Source: Actinomycetota bacterium (GTDB taxonomy: Bacteria > Actinomycetota > Actinomycetes > S36-B12 > UBA10799). From it: DNA of 64,000 nucleotides. Below the pieces are notes generated by a model. The model had not been told where the DNA came from. It ran no database searches and saw only the letters and a list, made by a program, of their open reading frames with translations. The stretch covers positions 788,794-852,793 of the forward strand of contig JACJWR010000002.1 in NCBI GenBank assembly GCA_020637055.1, given 5' to 3'. Both the position numbers and the translations under genes were made by a program. Numbering within the stretch: position 1 is the first letter of the stretch; each line of letters begins with the position of its first letter. This document shows, in pieces, positions 19,192-28,311 of this stretch.

Positions 19192-20287
19192 CAGCGTCGG
19201 CCACCAGCGCGTCGATCAGTGCGGGGTAGTCCACCCCGGCAGCCTGCCAGACCACCGGATACATCGACGAACTTGTGAAACCCGGAATGCTGTTGGGTTC
19301 GTTGAGCAGCACCGTGCCGTCGGGCAGCAGGAACACATCCACCCTCGCCATCCCTTCGCAACCGAGTGCCAGGAATGTGGATCGGGCAAGTTGACGTATC
19401 GTCTCGCGATCCCGATCGGAGATCCGGGCCGGGACAGTGGTGCGTGCGGATCCGTCGATGTACTTGGCCTGGAAGTCGTAGAACTCGTGATCGCCGAGTA
19501 CTTCGATCTCGGCGCATTCACTGACGATCGGACCGGAAGGGGTGCCCAGCACGCCGCACTCGATCTCCCGCGCGCCGACGATGGCCGCCTCCACGATGAC
19601 CCGTCGGTCGAACGATCGGGCGTGTTCGATCGCCGCGATCGCGTCTGCGGCATCGACCACTTTGGAGATGCCGACGCTGGAGCCGGCACGCGCTGGCTTG
19701 ACGAAGATCGGCACGCCAAGTGCCTCGACCCGCTCCAACACCTCCTCCCGTCGATGGTTCCAGTCGTAGTCCGTGATTCCTACGAAGTCACCGGTTGGGA
19801 TCCCCGCGGCGGCCGCGGCAGCTTTCGTTCGCAACTTGTCCATGCACACCGCCGACGCCGCCACGCCCGATCCGACCAGTCCCAGTCCGGCGAGTTCGCA
19901 GACTCCCTGGATCGCTCCGTCCTCGCCTCCCGCACCGTGCAGAACGGGGAACACGACGTCGATCGGGATCACAGTTCCCGCGGCCGTGATCAGACCACCC
20001 ACCGTTGGATCAGGAGCGAGCACCACCTGCTCCCCCTCGGTCGGAACCTCCGGCGTCACACCATCGACGATGGTGTAGCGCTGCGGATCGTCCGGCGCCA
20101 GCCGCCAGCGCCCATCGCGTCCGATGCCGACCGCCACGACCTCATAGGCCGTGCGGTCGATCGCGGCCAGGACATTTCCAGCGGAGACACACGAGATTCC
20201 GTGCTCTGAGTTGCGTCCGCCGAAGACGATGGCGATGCGATGCTTGACCCCGTCTCGGTTCGAGGCGGCCTGGGCGTTGACGTCCAC
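19154..20287 (-). CDS. ddl: D-alanine--D-alanine ligase
   Basis: Makes the D-Ala-D-Ala dipeptide of peptidoglycan. About 377 residues. Seen: IAIVFGGRNSEHGISCVSAGNVL at the start, LHGAGGEDGAIQG, the ATP-grasp lysine region PIFVKPARAGSSVGISKV, and the C-terminal NEPNSIPGFTSSSMYP. The start is not certain: a GTG at 20287 leaves 45 nt to the divergent gene, and an ATG at 20332 is possible but has no ribosome site. A very long upstream extension of this frame is chance reading. Confidence 0.95.
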   Translation of the reverse strand: MDVNAQAASNRDGVKHRIAIVFGGRNSEHGISCVSAGNVLAAIDRTAYEVVAVGIGRDGRWRLAPDDPQRYTIVDGVTPEVPTEGEQVVLAPDPTVGGLITAAGTVIPIDVVFPVLHGAGGEDGAIQGVCELAGLGLVGSGVAASAVCMDKLRTKAAAAAAGIPTGDFVGITDYDWNHRREEVLERVEALGVPIFVKPARAGSSVGISKVVDAADAIAAIEHARSFDRRVIVEAAIVGAREIECGVLGTPSGPIVSECAEIEVLGDHEFYDFQAKYIDGSARTTVPARISDRDRETIRQLARSTFLALGCEGMARVDVFLLPDGTVLLNEPNSIPGFTSSSMYPVVWQAAGVDYPALIDALVADAVRRAARPEVSPG

Positions 20288-20332
20288 GCTGACCGACCCT
20301 ACCGTCCGACAGGCCAACCAGAAGGGACCCAT

Positions 20333-21457
20333 GTGACCCACCACGCCGATCCTTGCGAATCCTGGTCGCTGAGCACCCGAGCCGTCACGGTCGGCCGACC
20401 CCACCGGCCGGGTGAACCGCTCAACGTCGCGCTGACTCCGGCTACGTCTTTCATCGCCGGCGCCGGACCGGGCTACAGCCGCGTCGGGAATCCGACGTGG
20501 GAGCCATTCGAGGATGTGGTCGGTTCGCTCGAGGGCGGTCGCGCGACCGCCTTCGCCTCCGGGATGGCCGCAATCGGCGCCTCGTTCGAGGTGATGTTCG
20601 CCGCCTTCGGCGACCGTCGCCCGGTGGTCGCCGCGCCGCACGTGCACTACTCGGGATCCCGGCTGCTGCTGGAGGACCTGCGGCGTGCAGGGCGCATCAC
20701 GCTGCGCACCTACCGGCCCGAGGTCGATGGCCCGGCTTCGGTCGAGGACGCCGACATCGTGCTGATCGAGACCCCCGCCAACCCCGGAATGGAGATCACC
20801 GACATCGCGGCCTTCGCCGCCGGCCGGGCGCGGGTGATCTGCGACAACACCTACGCCACTCCAATGAGCACGCGGCCGCTCGAGTACGGGGCGGACATCG
20901 TGGTCCATTCCGCCTCCAAGTACCTGGCCGGGCATTCTGATGCCTTGATCGGGGTCGCGGTGACTGCAGACCCGGAGATCTCCGACCGACTCCTCGGGTA
21001 CCGCACGACGCGCGGCTCCACGCCGGGGGTGATGGAGGCGTGGCTGGCCACCCGCGGGACTCGCACCCTGCCGCTGCGCTTCGGCGCCGCATCGGACAAC
21101 GCGCTGAGGCTCGCCCGACGACTTTCGGACAGTTCTCTGGTGGCCGAAGTGCGCTATCCGGGCCTTCCCACCGATCCGGGTCACAACGTCGCCGCGCGAC
21201 AGATGAACAGCTACGGGGCGATGCTCACGTTCCGACCCCACGGCGGCTCGCGGCACGCCCAGGCCATCTGCGAGGCGACGCGCCTCTGGCTGCACGCGAC
21301 CAGTCTGGGCGGTGTGGAATCCACGTTGGAGCGGCGTCGCAGGCACACCGACGAGAGTGCTGCTGTGCCCCCGGACCTCATCCGGCTCTCGGTGGGCTGC
21401 GAGGACGTCGAGGACTTGTGGCAGGACCTTTCCGACGCCATCACCCGGACGACATAG
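20333..21457 (+). CDS. Cys/Met metabolism PLP-dependent enzyme (cystathionine synthase/lyase family)
   Basis: A 374-residue member of the trans-sulfuration family (MetB/MetC/MetZ). Seen: SRVGNPTWEPFEDVVGSLEGG, the PLP-phosphate segment ATAFASGMAA, ETPANPGMEITD, ICDNTYATP, and the PLP lysine in HSASKYLAGHSD. The C-terminal IRLSVGCEDVEDL is typical. The exact reaction (gamma-synthase, beta-lyase or gamma-lyase) cannot be told from the sequence. The GTG at 20333 has AAGGG upstream. It is divergent from ddl and convergent with the exporter gene. Confidence 0.9.
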   Translation: MTHHADPCESWSLSTRAVTVGRPHRPGEPLNVALTPATSFIAGAGPGYSRVGNPTWEPFEDVVGSLEGGRATAFASGMAAIGASFEVMFAAFGDRRPVVAAPHVHYSGSRLLLEDLRRAGRITLRTYRPEVDGPASVEDADIVLIETPANPGMEITDIAAFAAGRARVICDNTYATPMSTRPLEYGADIVVHSASKYLAGHSDALIGVAVTADPEISDRLLGYRTTRGSTPGVMEAWLATRGTRTLPLRFGAASDNALRLARRLSDSSLVAEVRYPGLPTDPGHNVAARQMNSYGAMLTFRPHGGSRHAQAICEATRLWLHATSLGGVESTLERRRRHTDESAAVPPDLIRLSVGCEDVEDLWQDLSDAITRTT

Positions 21458-23060
21458 CCGGTTCGGAACCGACTGGACGGGACGGGATTCCGAACGTGGC
21501 GAACAGGGAGAGCAGCGCCAGCACCGCGAGCACGGCCAGCGCCGAATCGAGCGCTGCCACCCGTGCGATCTCGTTCTGTTCCACGATCGCCTGGGAATCG
21601 GTGACTCCAACCCCGGCGTCGATCAACAACTCCTGCAACTGCGTCTGCGACACGAAGGGGGCGCCCGCTGCCAACTGGACGGAGGCCTGCGTCTTGACCT
21701 CCTCCGAGACCACTGGATTGGCCTGCAGGCCAGTGAGGAAGGTGGCCGTCAGAGAGGCGATCAGCACCGATCCGGCCAACGCGGTACCGATGGATGCCCC
21801 AAGGTTGGTGGCGGTGTTCTGCAGTCCTCCGACTTCCCCACTGCGTTCGGCGGGCACGGCCGACACCGCCACCGCACCCAACTGCGAAGCCAGAGCACCG
21901 ACACCGGCTCCCACCAGCAGCATCGGAATCGCGACGGCCGCCGCGTCGGAGCTCAGGTCGATGCCCACCATCAGCGCCAGGATGCCGGCGAGCATGAGCA
22001 GGACTCCTGCCCGAACCACCCGTCGCGGGGAAGCATGGGGTAGCAGACGAGGCACCCCGACGGCTGTCGCCAGGAGCGCCAGTGAGAGCGGGACGAGGCG
22101 AACTCCGGTCTCGACCGCGGGCAACTCGAGGACCACCGAGAGGTAGAGCGGGACGATGAAGAACAAGCCGGCCTGAAGCAGGAACTGGAACGAGAACATC
22201 AGCAAACCCGAGTTCAACTGTCGGTGGCGGAAGAGTCCTGGATCGACCAGCGGTTCCCGGCCCGCCGCGATCACCCGGCGCTCCCACAGGAAGAACACGG
22301 CGATGAGCAGTCCGCCTGCCACGATGAACCAGAAGGTCGCCGACACCCCGAAGGCGGCGGGTGTGCCGGGATTCGGCCTGACCCAGCCCCACTCACTGGA
22401 GCGCAGCACGCCGAGTACCGCCAAGCCGAGCCCGGCCGACGAGAGCACGGTACCGACCACATCGAGGGGTTCGCGGCGTGCCGGTGCGGCGTCGTGCAGG
22501 AAACGAGCCAGGACGACGAGCAGCAGCGCGAAGAACACCTCGCCGACGAACACCCAACGCCACGAGAAGTAGGTGGTGGCCGCACCCCCGATGAGCGGTC
22601 CCACGGCCACTGCCACGGCGGACGCCGAGGCGACCAGGCCGAAGGCGCGCGGTCTGTCCGCCGGGGCGAAGTTCGCGGCGACGAGTCCCACGATGGCCGG
22701 CATGATGAGGGCGGCGCCCAAACCCTCGAGCACCGACCAGCCCAGGATGAGCACCCCCAAGTTGGGCGCGGCAGCCGTCACCGCCGATCCCACCCCGTAC
22801 ACCAGCGCGCCGATCACAAAAGCACGCTTGCGGCCGATGGTCGACCCGAGCTTTCCACCCGTGATCATCATGGTGGCCATCACCAAGGTGTATAGGGTGA
22901 TGGCGGCTTGGACGCCGGTGATCGTGGTGTCCAGGTCACTCGCGACGGTGGCCATCGAGACATTCATGACGGACATATCCACCGTCATGAGGAACTGCCC
23001 CGCCGCCAGCGTGAGCAGCACCACGCCGGTGCCTTTGGCAGGCTCGACCTCGTTGCTCAC
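21441..23060 (-). CDS. DHA2-family MFS drug exporter (14 TM)
   Basis: A 539-residue proton-driven multidrug or metabolite exporter of the DHA2 family in the inner membrane. Seen: TM1 with TVDMSVMNVSMATVASDL (motif D1-like), the cytoplasmic GGKLGSTIGRKRAF motif A, and motif C in ASAVAVAVGPLIGG. About 14 hydrophobic segments. The segment between the last two TMs (residues ~430-490) is long and probably outside. It is followed 4 nt upstream by the nonapeptide-repeat gene, and they may share a transcript. Confidence 0.93.
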   Translation of the reverse strand: MSNEVEPAKGTGVVLLTLAAGQFLMTVDMSVMNVSMATVASDLDTTITGVQAAITLYTLVMATMMITGGKLGSTIGRKRAFVIGALVYGVGSAVTAAAPNLGVLILGWSVLEGLGAALIMPAIVGLVAANFAPADRPRAFGLVASASAVAVAVGPLIGGAATTYFSWRWVFVGEVFFALLLVVLARFLHDAAPARREPLDVVGTVLSSAGLGLAVLGVLRSSEWGWVRPNPGTPAAFGVSATFWFIVAGGLLIAVFFLWERRVIAAGREPLVDPGLFRHRQLNSGLLMFSFQFLLQAGLFFIVPLYLSVVLELPAVETGVRLVPLSLALLATAVGVPRLLPHASPRRVVRAGVLLMLAGILALMVGIDLSSDAAAVAIPMLLVGAGVGALASQLGAVAVSAVPAERSGEVGGLQNTATNLGASIGTALAGSVLIASLTATFLTGLQANPVVSEEVKTQASVQLAAGAPFVSQTQLQELLIDAGVGVTDSQAIVEQNEIARVAALDSALAVLAVLALLSLFATFGIPSRPVGSEPAMSSG

Positions 23061-23064
23061 ATCG

Positions 23065-23406
23065 TCAATCCGTGGCCAGAGCCCGCCGTACCGCCAACCA
23101 GGTGGCTCCGGCCGCGACCGCGGACACCGTCGCGAGTAGCACGGCGCGCCCGTGCGAGCCCGGTTGGACCGTGCCGTGGGACATGACCGCCCCGGTGCTC
23201 TGGGAACTCATCACCGAACCCTCGGACAGCCACGACATCATCGCACCGGCCGAGGCGGCGGAACCGATGGAGAAGACCGAGGCGAACGACGACACCGAAC
23301 CCAGGGACAGGGCAGAACCCACCGAGCCGATACTGAGCACCGAGCCGACCGAACCGATGGAGAGCAGCGACCCCTCGGAGGCAAGCGACCATTTCGACGT
23401 TGACAT
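23065..23406 (-). CDS. Nonapeptide-repeat small membrane protein
   Basis: A 113-residue protein with a striking N-terminal repeat of nine residues, S-x-L-S-I-G-S-V-G, repeated about four times (residues 13-49), then weaker Ser/Gly/Met-rich copies (SEGSVMSS...GAVMS) and one C-terminal transmembrane helix (residues 88-106) followed by RR. The repeat period suggests a short beta-solenoid or beta-roll. I do not recognise a named family. The ATG at 23406 has a weak AGGG upstream. It lies 4 nt ahead of the MFS exporter in the same direction, so a link to export is possible but unproven. Confidence 0.75.
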   Translation of the reverse strand: MSTSKWSLASEGSLLSIGSVGSVLSIGSVGSALSLGSVSSFASVFSIGSAASAGAMMSWLSEGSVMSSQSTGAVMSHGTVQPGSHGRAVLLATVSAVAAGATWLAVRRALATD

Positions 23407-23478
23407 GGCTGCGACCCTACGCCGCCGGAGCACCCCGATGCGCGGCTTGCAGGGCGCGACCGTCCGACACCGCCGAGG

Positions 23479-24897
23479 TCACCCGGTCAGCTCCTGCGAT
23501 CCCACCGGAGCAGTCGTCGGACTCTTGACCAGACTCGGTGGAATCCTTCCGGCAGCCACGGCCAGCAGATCCTTGGGATTGAATCCGCGATGACGCCGCT
23601 TCTCGGAGGCAACCAGATTGCCCGGCGGCACCAACATGAGCAGTCCGCGGGGATGGCTGCGGAATCGCAGCGGGGTGGCCATCTGGATTGCCTCGCCGTC
23701 GATGCCGACGTCGGCCGTCCCACCGTGCGAACGTACCTCGAATTCGCGACATTCGAACTCGTGCAGGTGCGGATCCTTGGCCGCCAGCCCCAACGCGGCT
23801 CGGGTGGCCAAAGCGGCCGCCTCGGCACCGGTGGCGCTGTCCACCGCGATCACACCGAGCGACCCCGAGTCCATCACGCGGCGTTGGAAGGAATCCAGCG
23901 CCAGACCCGATACATAGGGGTTGTTGGAAACCAGGATGAGGAACGCCCCGTCGACCACTGACCCATCGAGGGTGGTGAACTCCAGGTCGAACGGCTCCGC
24001 AGTCGCGCCGAGGAGATCCGGCAGCAGGGTGGCCGCGGTCTCAACCTTGGCATCACGGTAGGAGTCCTCTTGCACGACGGTCGCATACACGCCCAGCGAG
24101 ACGTTGTTGACGAACAGCCGGCCGTTGACGGTGCCGAAATCCACCCGCCGCAGGCTCCCTTCGGTGAAAGCCGCCAGCCCCGCTACCGGGTCCTCCTTGT
24201 CCAGGCCGAGATCCTGCGCGAAGTGGTTGCGGGTGCCCGCGGAGATACAGACGAAGGGCACCCCGAGCTCCACGGCCACGGACGCCACCAGGGCCTGGGA
24301 GCCGTCTCCCCCGGCCATGCCCAGGCAGTCGGCACCTGCCGCCACCGCATCGCGGGCGAGCTGCTCAAGGTCCAGGCCTGGTTCGAGGAGCACCACCTCC
24401 ACCCCGCGTTCGCCCGCTTTGCCCACGATGTCGAACTCGTCCACTTTGCCCCCGCCGGACGCCCTGTTGGCGATGAGCACCGGCTTGCGCGGGCGCCACT
24501 TCCGCGCTGCGTCGGACTGGTGGAGTTCGTGCGCAAGTGCCACGCGGGTCGCACCTGCGGCCAGAGCCCCGGCAGCGACGATCGGCAGGAAGTAGGCCAA
24601 GCCGAATCCGTCATCGCGGGCGACGCCGACGAAGGCCGCCACAACGACCGCGAGCCCGATGAGCCCCAACAGCACACCCCACCCGCGTCGTGGCATCCGC
24701 TCGGTGACCGCCAGCCAGGCTCCGCCGGCCGTCAAACCGATTCCGACCAGCGCGATCAGCAGCCAGCCGACCTCGGAGATGAAGAACACCAGCACGAGAA
24801 GGACGGCGACGCCGGCCGCGAGCAGCGCGACGAACGCGGCGAGCCGCTGCATCCACGTGACGTCGTCGTATTCGACCAGCGGTTCGCTCTCCGTCAT
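23479..24897 (-). CDS. Diacylglycerol kinase family protein with N-terminal membrane domain
   Basis: A 472-residue membrane protein: an N-terminal part with about four TM helices (residues 17-115), then a DAGK/LCB5-type lipid kinase domain with PVLIANRASGGGK, the GMAGGDGSQALVA nucleotide-binding motif, SAGTRNHFAQDLGLD, FVNNVSLGVYA and GIDGEAIQM. Such enzymes phosphorylate diacylglycerol or sphingoid-like lipids. The membrane domain is typical for actinobacterial members. The ATG at 24897 has GGGAGGGG upstream. Confidence 0.9.
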   Translation of the reverse strand: MTESEPLVEYDDVTWMQRLAAFVALLAAGVAVLLVLVFFISEVGWLLIALVGIGLTAGGAWLAVTERMPRRGWGVLLGLIGLAVVVAAFVGVARDDGFGLAYFLPIVAAGALAAGATRVALAHELHQSDAARKWRPRKPVLIANRASGGGKVDEFDIVGKAGERGVEVVLLEPGLDLEQLARDAVAAGADCLGMAGGDGSQALVASVAVELGVPFVCISAGTRNHFAQDLGLDKEDPVAGLAAFTEGSLRRVDFGTVNGRLFVNNVSLGVYATVVQEDSYRDAKVETAATLLPDLLGATAEPFDLEFTTLDGSVVDGAFLILVSNNPYVSGLALDSFQRRVMDSGSLGVIAVDSATGAEAAALATRAALGLAAKDPHLHEFECREFEVRSHGGTADVGIDGEAIQMATPLRFRSHPRGLLMLVPPGNLVASEKRRHRGFNPKDLLAVAAGRIPPSLVKSPTTAPVGSQELTG

Positions 24898-24927
24898 CGG
24901 CCCCTCCCAGCGCAGTCGCGTGGCGTT

Positions 24928-26937
24928 CTACCAGATACGGACGCGATCGGCGGGATCACGCCACATAGCGTCGCCGGGTCCGACCTCGAACGCGTCCAGG
25001 AAGTCATCGTTGTTGACCAGCACGCCGATGACCCGGTACTCCGCCGGCGAGTGGGGATCCGTCGCCACACGCCGGATCAACTCCTCGTCCCGGGTCTTCG
25101 TGCGCCACACCTGCGCCCATCCGGTGAAAAACCGCTGTTCGCCGGAAAGCCCGTCGATCTCCGGTGCCGGCTGACCCGCCAGCGCTCTGCGGTACGCCCT
25201 CAGCGCCACCGCAAGGCCTGAGACGTCGGCGATATTTTCGCCGAGCGTCAGTTCGCCGTTGATCGGGTGCCCTTCGACGGGCTCGTATCCGGCGTACTGC
25301 GCGACGAGAGCGGCGGTGCGCTCCGAGAAGGCGGCGTGATCGGCGTCGGTCCACCAGTTGCGGAGGTTTCCCTCGCCGTCGTATTGACTTCCCTTGTCGT
25401 CGAAGCCGTGGCTGATCTCATGGCCGATCACCGCACCGATCGCACCGTAGTTGACCGCGTCGTCGGCGGACATGGTGAAGAACGGCGGCTGCAGGATGGC
25501 GGCCGGGAACACGATCTCGTTCATCTCGGGGTTGTAGTAGGCGTTTACCATCTGCGGCGGCATGAACCACTCGTCGCGGTCCACCGGGCCGCCGAGTTTG
25601 TTCATCTCGTAGTCGTGCTCGAACTCGCTCGCCCTTCGGACGTTGCCCACCAGGTCATCGTCGGCCACCTCCAGCGCGGAGTAGTCGCGCCACTTGTCGG
25701 GGTAGCCGATCTTGGCCCGGAAGGTGGCCAGCTTGGCGTGAGCCTCTTTCCTGGTCTCGGGCGACATCCAGTCCAACTCGTCGATCGCCTCACCGAATGC
25801 GGCCAGCAGGTTGTCCACCAACTCCACCATGCGCTCCTTGTACTCGGGCGGGAAGTGCCGCTCGACGTACACCTGCCCGAGCGCCTCGGGCATCACCCCC
25901 TGCACCAGGTCCACGCCACGTTTCCACAGTGGCCTTTGCTCCGGAATGCCGCGCAGGGTCGTGCCGTAGAAGTCGAAGTTGGCGGCGTCCAGGGTGGTGC
26001 TGAGCAACGACGCCGAACCCGCCAGCAAGTGCCAACGCAAGTAGTCCCGCCAATCGTCGATGCTGGTCTCCGCCACGATCCGGGCAAGCGCGGTGACGAA
26101 ATCCGGTTGGCCGACGTTGAGATCGTCGATCTTGTCGGCTACGCCCACCGCGGCGAGAAAGGCTGAAGTATCGAGGCCCGGTACGAGATCGCCGAACTCC
26201 GCGAGGGACATGAGGTTGTATGTGGCCTGCGGGTCGCGGTTGCGCACCTTGTCCCACTGCGCTTCCGCGATGCGGGTTTCCAGCGCCACCACACGGTCGG
26301 CGACGTTCGCGGCCTGCGCGGCGTCCCCCCATCCGGCCAACTGCCACATCCGCGCGATGTGCTCACGGTACGCCGCCAGACTCTCGGCGAACTTGTCGTC
26401 GAGGTAGTAGTCCCGATCGGGCAAACCCAGACCGGACTGCCGCACGTCCAGCACATACCGCGACGAATCCATGTTGTCCTGATGCACGTAGGTGCCCAGC
26501 GGCGATCCCAACCCGGAACGATCCCAACGACCGAACAACGGTGCCAGTTGAGCCAGCTCGGTCAATCCGTCGATCCGCCGGAGTTCATCCACCAGCGGGT
26601 CGAGGCCCAGGTCGTCACGTCGCTCCGTCTCCATGTAGGAGCTGTACAGGGCCGCGATCTTGGCGGCCACCGATCCCGGCTCGGGCGTCGAATCGCCCAA
26701 CTCGACGATGATGTCGCGCAGTTGTTCCTGCGCGGTGTCGTGCAACGCTGTGAAGGCCGCGTACTCGGCCTTGTCGGAGGGGATCTCGAAGTCTGCCAGC
26801 CACTTCCCGTGCCAGGCGCGGAAGAAGTCGTCCTGCGGGCGCACCGTCTCGTCGCGACCCGTGAAGTCGATCCCCGACGACGGGGTGGTTGCTGCGCGGT
26901 CCGGCGTTGACTGATCGGTGGGTGTCGTCGACGTCAT
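24928..26937 (-). CDS. M13 family zinc metallopeptidase (neprilysin/PepO type)
   Basis: A 669-residue endopeptidase. Seen: RPQDDFFRAWHGKWL at the N-terminus, VNAYYNPEMNEIVFPAAILQ, the zinc-binding HEISHGFDDKGSQYD (HExxH), and the third ligand in ENIADVSGLAVAL. The C-terminus has FFTGWAQVWRTK and ends in W. No signal peptide is visible, so it is probably cytoplasmic, like many bacterial PepO proteins. It is 30 nt upstream of the DAGK-type gene. Confidence 0.95.
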   Translation of the reverse strand: MTSTTPTDQSTPDRAATTPSSGIDFTGRDETVRPQDDFFRAWHGKWLADFEIPSDKAEYAAFTALHDTAQEQLRDIIVELGDSTPEPGSVAAKIAALYSSYMETERRDDLGLDPLVDELRRIDGLTELAQLAPLFGRWDRSGLGSPLGTYVHQDNMDSSRYVLDVRQSGLGLPDRDYYLDDKFAESLAAYREHIARMWQLAGWGDAAQAANVADRVVALETRIAEAQWDKVRNRDPQATYNLMSLAEFGDLVPGLDTSAFLAAVGVADKIDDLNVGQPDFVTALARIVAETSIDDWRDYLRWHLLAGSASLLSTTLDAANFDFYGTTLRGIPEQRPLWKRGVDLVQGVMPEALGQVYVERHFPPEYKERMVELVDNLLAAFGEAIDELDWMSPETRKEAHAKLATFRAKIGYPDKWRDYSALEVADDDLVGNVRRASEFEHDYEMNKLGGPVDRDEWFMPPQMVNAYYNPEMNEIVFPAAILQPPFFTMSADDAVNYGAIGAVIGHEISHGFDDKGSQYDGEGNLRNWWTDADHAAFSERTAALVAQYAGYEPVEGHPINGELTLGENIADVSGLAVALRAYRRALAGQPAPEIDGLSGEQRFFTGWAQVWRTKTRDEELIRRVATDPHSPAEYRVIGVLVNNDDFLDAFEVGPGDAMWRDPADRVRIW

Positions 26938-27010
26938 GGCCAAACCCTAAGGCCTGCCGTCCGGTGCGAGGCGTACCGCTCGCTTCGACGGCGAAGGAGT
27001 CGTGCCGACC

Positions 27011-28207
27011 CTACGAGCGCTGATAGGCCTCGGCGACCGCGTCGATGGACTCGGTGGTGATGAGTTCCATGTCCGCGAGAATGACAGCTGCCTCCCGGGC
27101 GTCCGCCACGAAGTGGAAGGGAACACCTTCGGCGATCAGGTGCTCGGAGTGGGCGGTGACCTCCTCGGATTGGTCCGCCAGCCCCACGTCGACGATGATG
27201 ATCGCAGCGACCGATTCCGGGTGAGCCTTGGCGAACTCCGCATAGGTGTACGGGTCTCGCTGCCCTGAGTCACCGATCAGCACGAACCGTCGCCCGGGGT
27301 AGTGGGCAGCGAGTCTGCTGAGGGATTGGCGCTTGTGTTCGGTGCCGCTGCGAGTGATGTAGCGCTCCTGTGGACCCCAGTCGGTGAGGAACAGCGGTCC
27401 GTCGGGAAAACCCCGCACCTTCATGAAGTCGGTGAGCAGCGAGTACAAACTCCAAGGGCCGGTGGACAGGTAGAAGAACGCCGAACGGCCGTCTCCCGGC
27501 CGACCCGCCTCCAAGGCTCGATAGAGCGTGGCCATGCCGGGTACCGCCCGACGGGTGTGGGCCTGCCCCAGCAGGGTGGTCTTGACGGCGGTGAGCCCCT
27601 CAGCCAGACCGGTCTGCAGCACGGTGTCGTCGATGTCGGACACCACCCACACCTTGGCGTCCGGATCCGGCACCAGGACCCGACCCCGCGCCACCGCGGG
27701 TTCTTCGTCCTCATCGACCGGCTGTGTCGTCACCCGGTAGTCGTGCCACCCCGGCACCAACTCCCCGACGGTCATAGTGCCGGCGGCGTAGCCGTGCCGA
27801 TCCGTCTCCATCCGGTCGGTTGCGCCGGCCAACGACAGTTGCACCTTGACACCTGGAAACGACAGGGCGGCGAACCGCCGGAGGTTCGCCCGAATCACCT
27901 CGGGGTCGGTCAGTGCCTCCGCGGGTTTCGGGATCACCGGCTCCTCGGTCACCCGGACCCGGGCATAGGCACGACCCTCCGCGACGTAGCCGCGGTACCC
28001 CACCACATAGGTGGCCCGGAGTGTGCCCTTCCCGATCTTTCGCTCACGTCGAAACCGCCACAGGGCATCTTCTGCCGAAGCCACCAGCCCCGCGGTCCGC
28101 TCGCTGCGGAAGGCACGGCTGAGTGGTCCGGTGATGCGATCGGCGATGCCGCGGCCGTCGTCGGAATCCTCAGTCTCCTCTGTTGCCACGGCGCTAGCGT
28201 GGCACAT
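27011..28207 (-). CDS. App1-type phosphatidate phosphatase (DUF2183)
   Basis: A ~398-residue HAD-type phosphatase. Seen: the DxDxT catalytic motif in VSDIDDTVLQTG, GMATLYRAL, FFYLSTGPWSLYSLLTDFM, and IGDSGQRDPYTYAEFAK, all conserved in the App1/DUF2183 family, which dephosphorylates phosphatidic acid. An N-terminal YRGYVAEGRAYARVRV domain is also typical. Start: ATG at 28207; a GTG at 28189 is an alternative. Divergent from the esterase gene. Confidence 0.88.
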   Translation of the reverse strand: MCHASAVATEETEDSDDGRGIADRITGPLSRAFRSERTAGLVASAEDALWRFRRERKIGKGTLRATYVVGYRGYVAEGRAYARVRVTEEPVIPKPAEALTDPEVIRANLRRFAALSFPGVKVQLSLAGATDRMETDRHGYAAGTMTVGELVPGWHDYRVTTQPVDEDEEPAVARGRVLVPDPDAKVWVVSDIDDTVLQTGLAEGLTAVKTTLLGQAHTRRAVPGMATLYRALEAGRPGDGRSAFFYLSTGPWSLYSLLTDFMKVRGFPDGPLFLTDWGPQERYITRSGTEHKRQSLSRLAAHYPGRRFVLIGDSGQRDPYTYAEFAKAHPESVAAIIIVDVGLADQSEEVTAHSEHLIAEGVPFHFVADAREAAVILADMELITTESIDAVAEAYQRS

Positions 28208-28311
28208 TTCGGACGCGGAATGGCACCGGCAGGTTCGTCGCATCTCCTCCGGCGGTCGTCGGCAACCGCCTCCCTCGCGCCGAGTACGGCTGCCTGTGCG
28301 ACGCTGGTGCG

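Noticed and set aside
20288..21610. Long upstream extension of the ddl frame
   Set aside because: It runs antisense through the Cys/Met enzyme gene; the family N-terminus begins near 20287.
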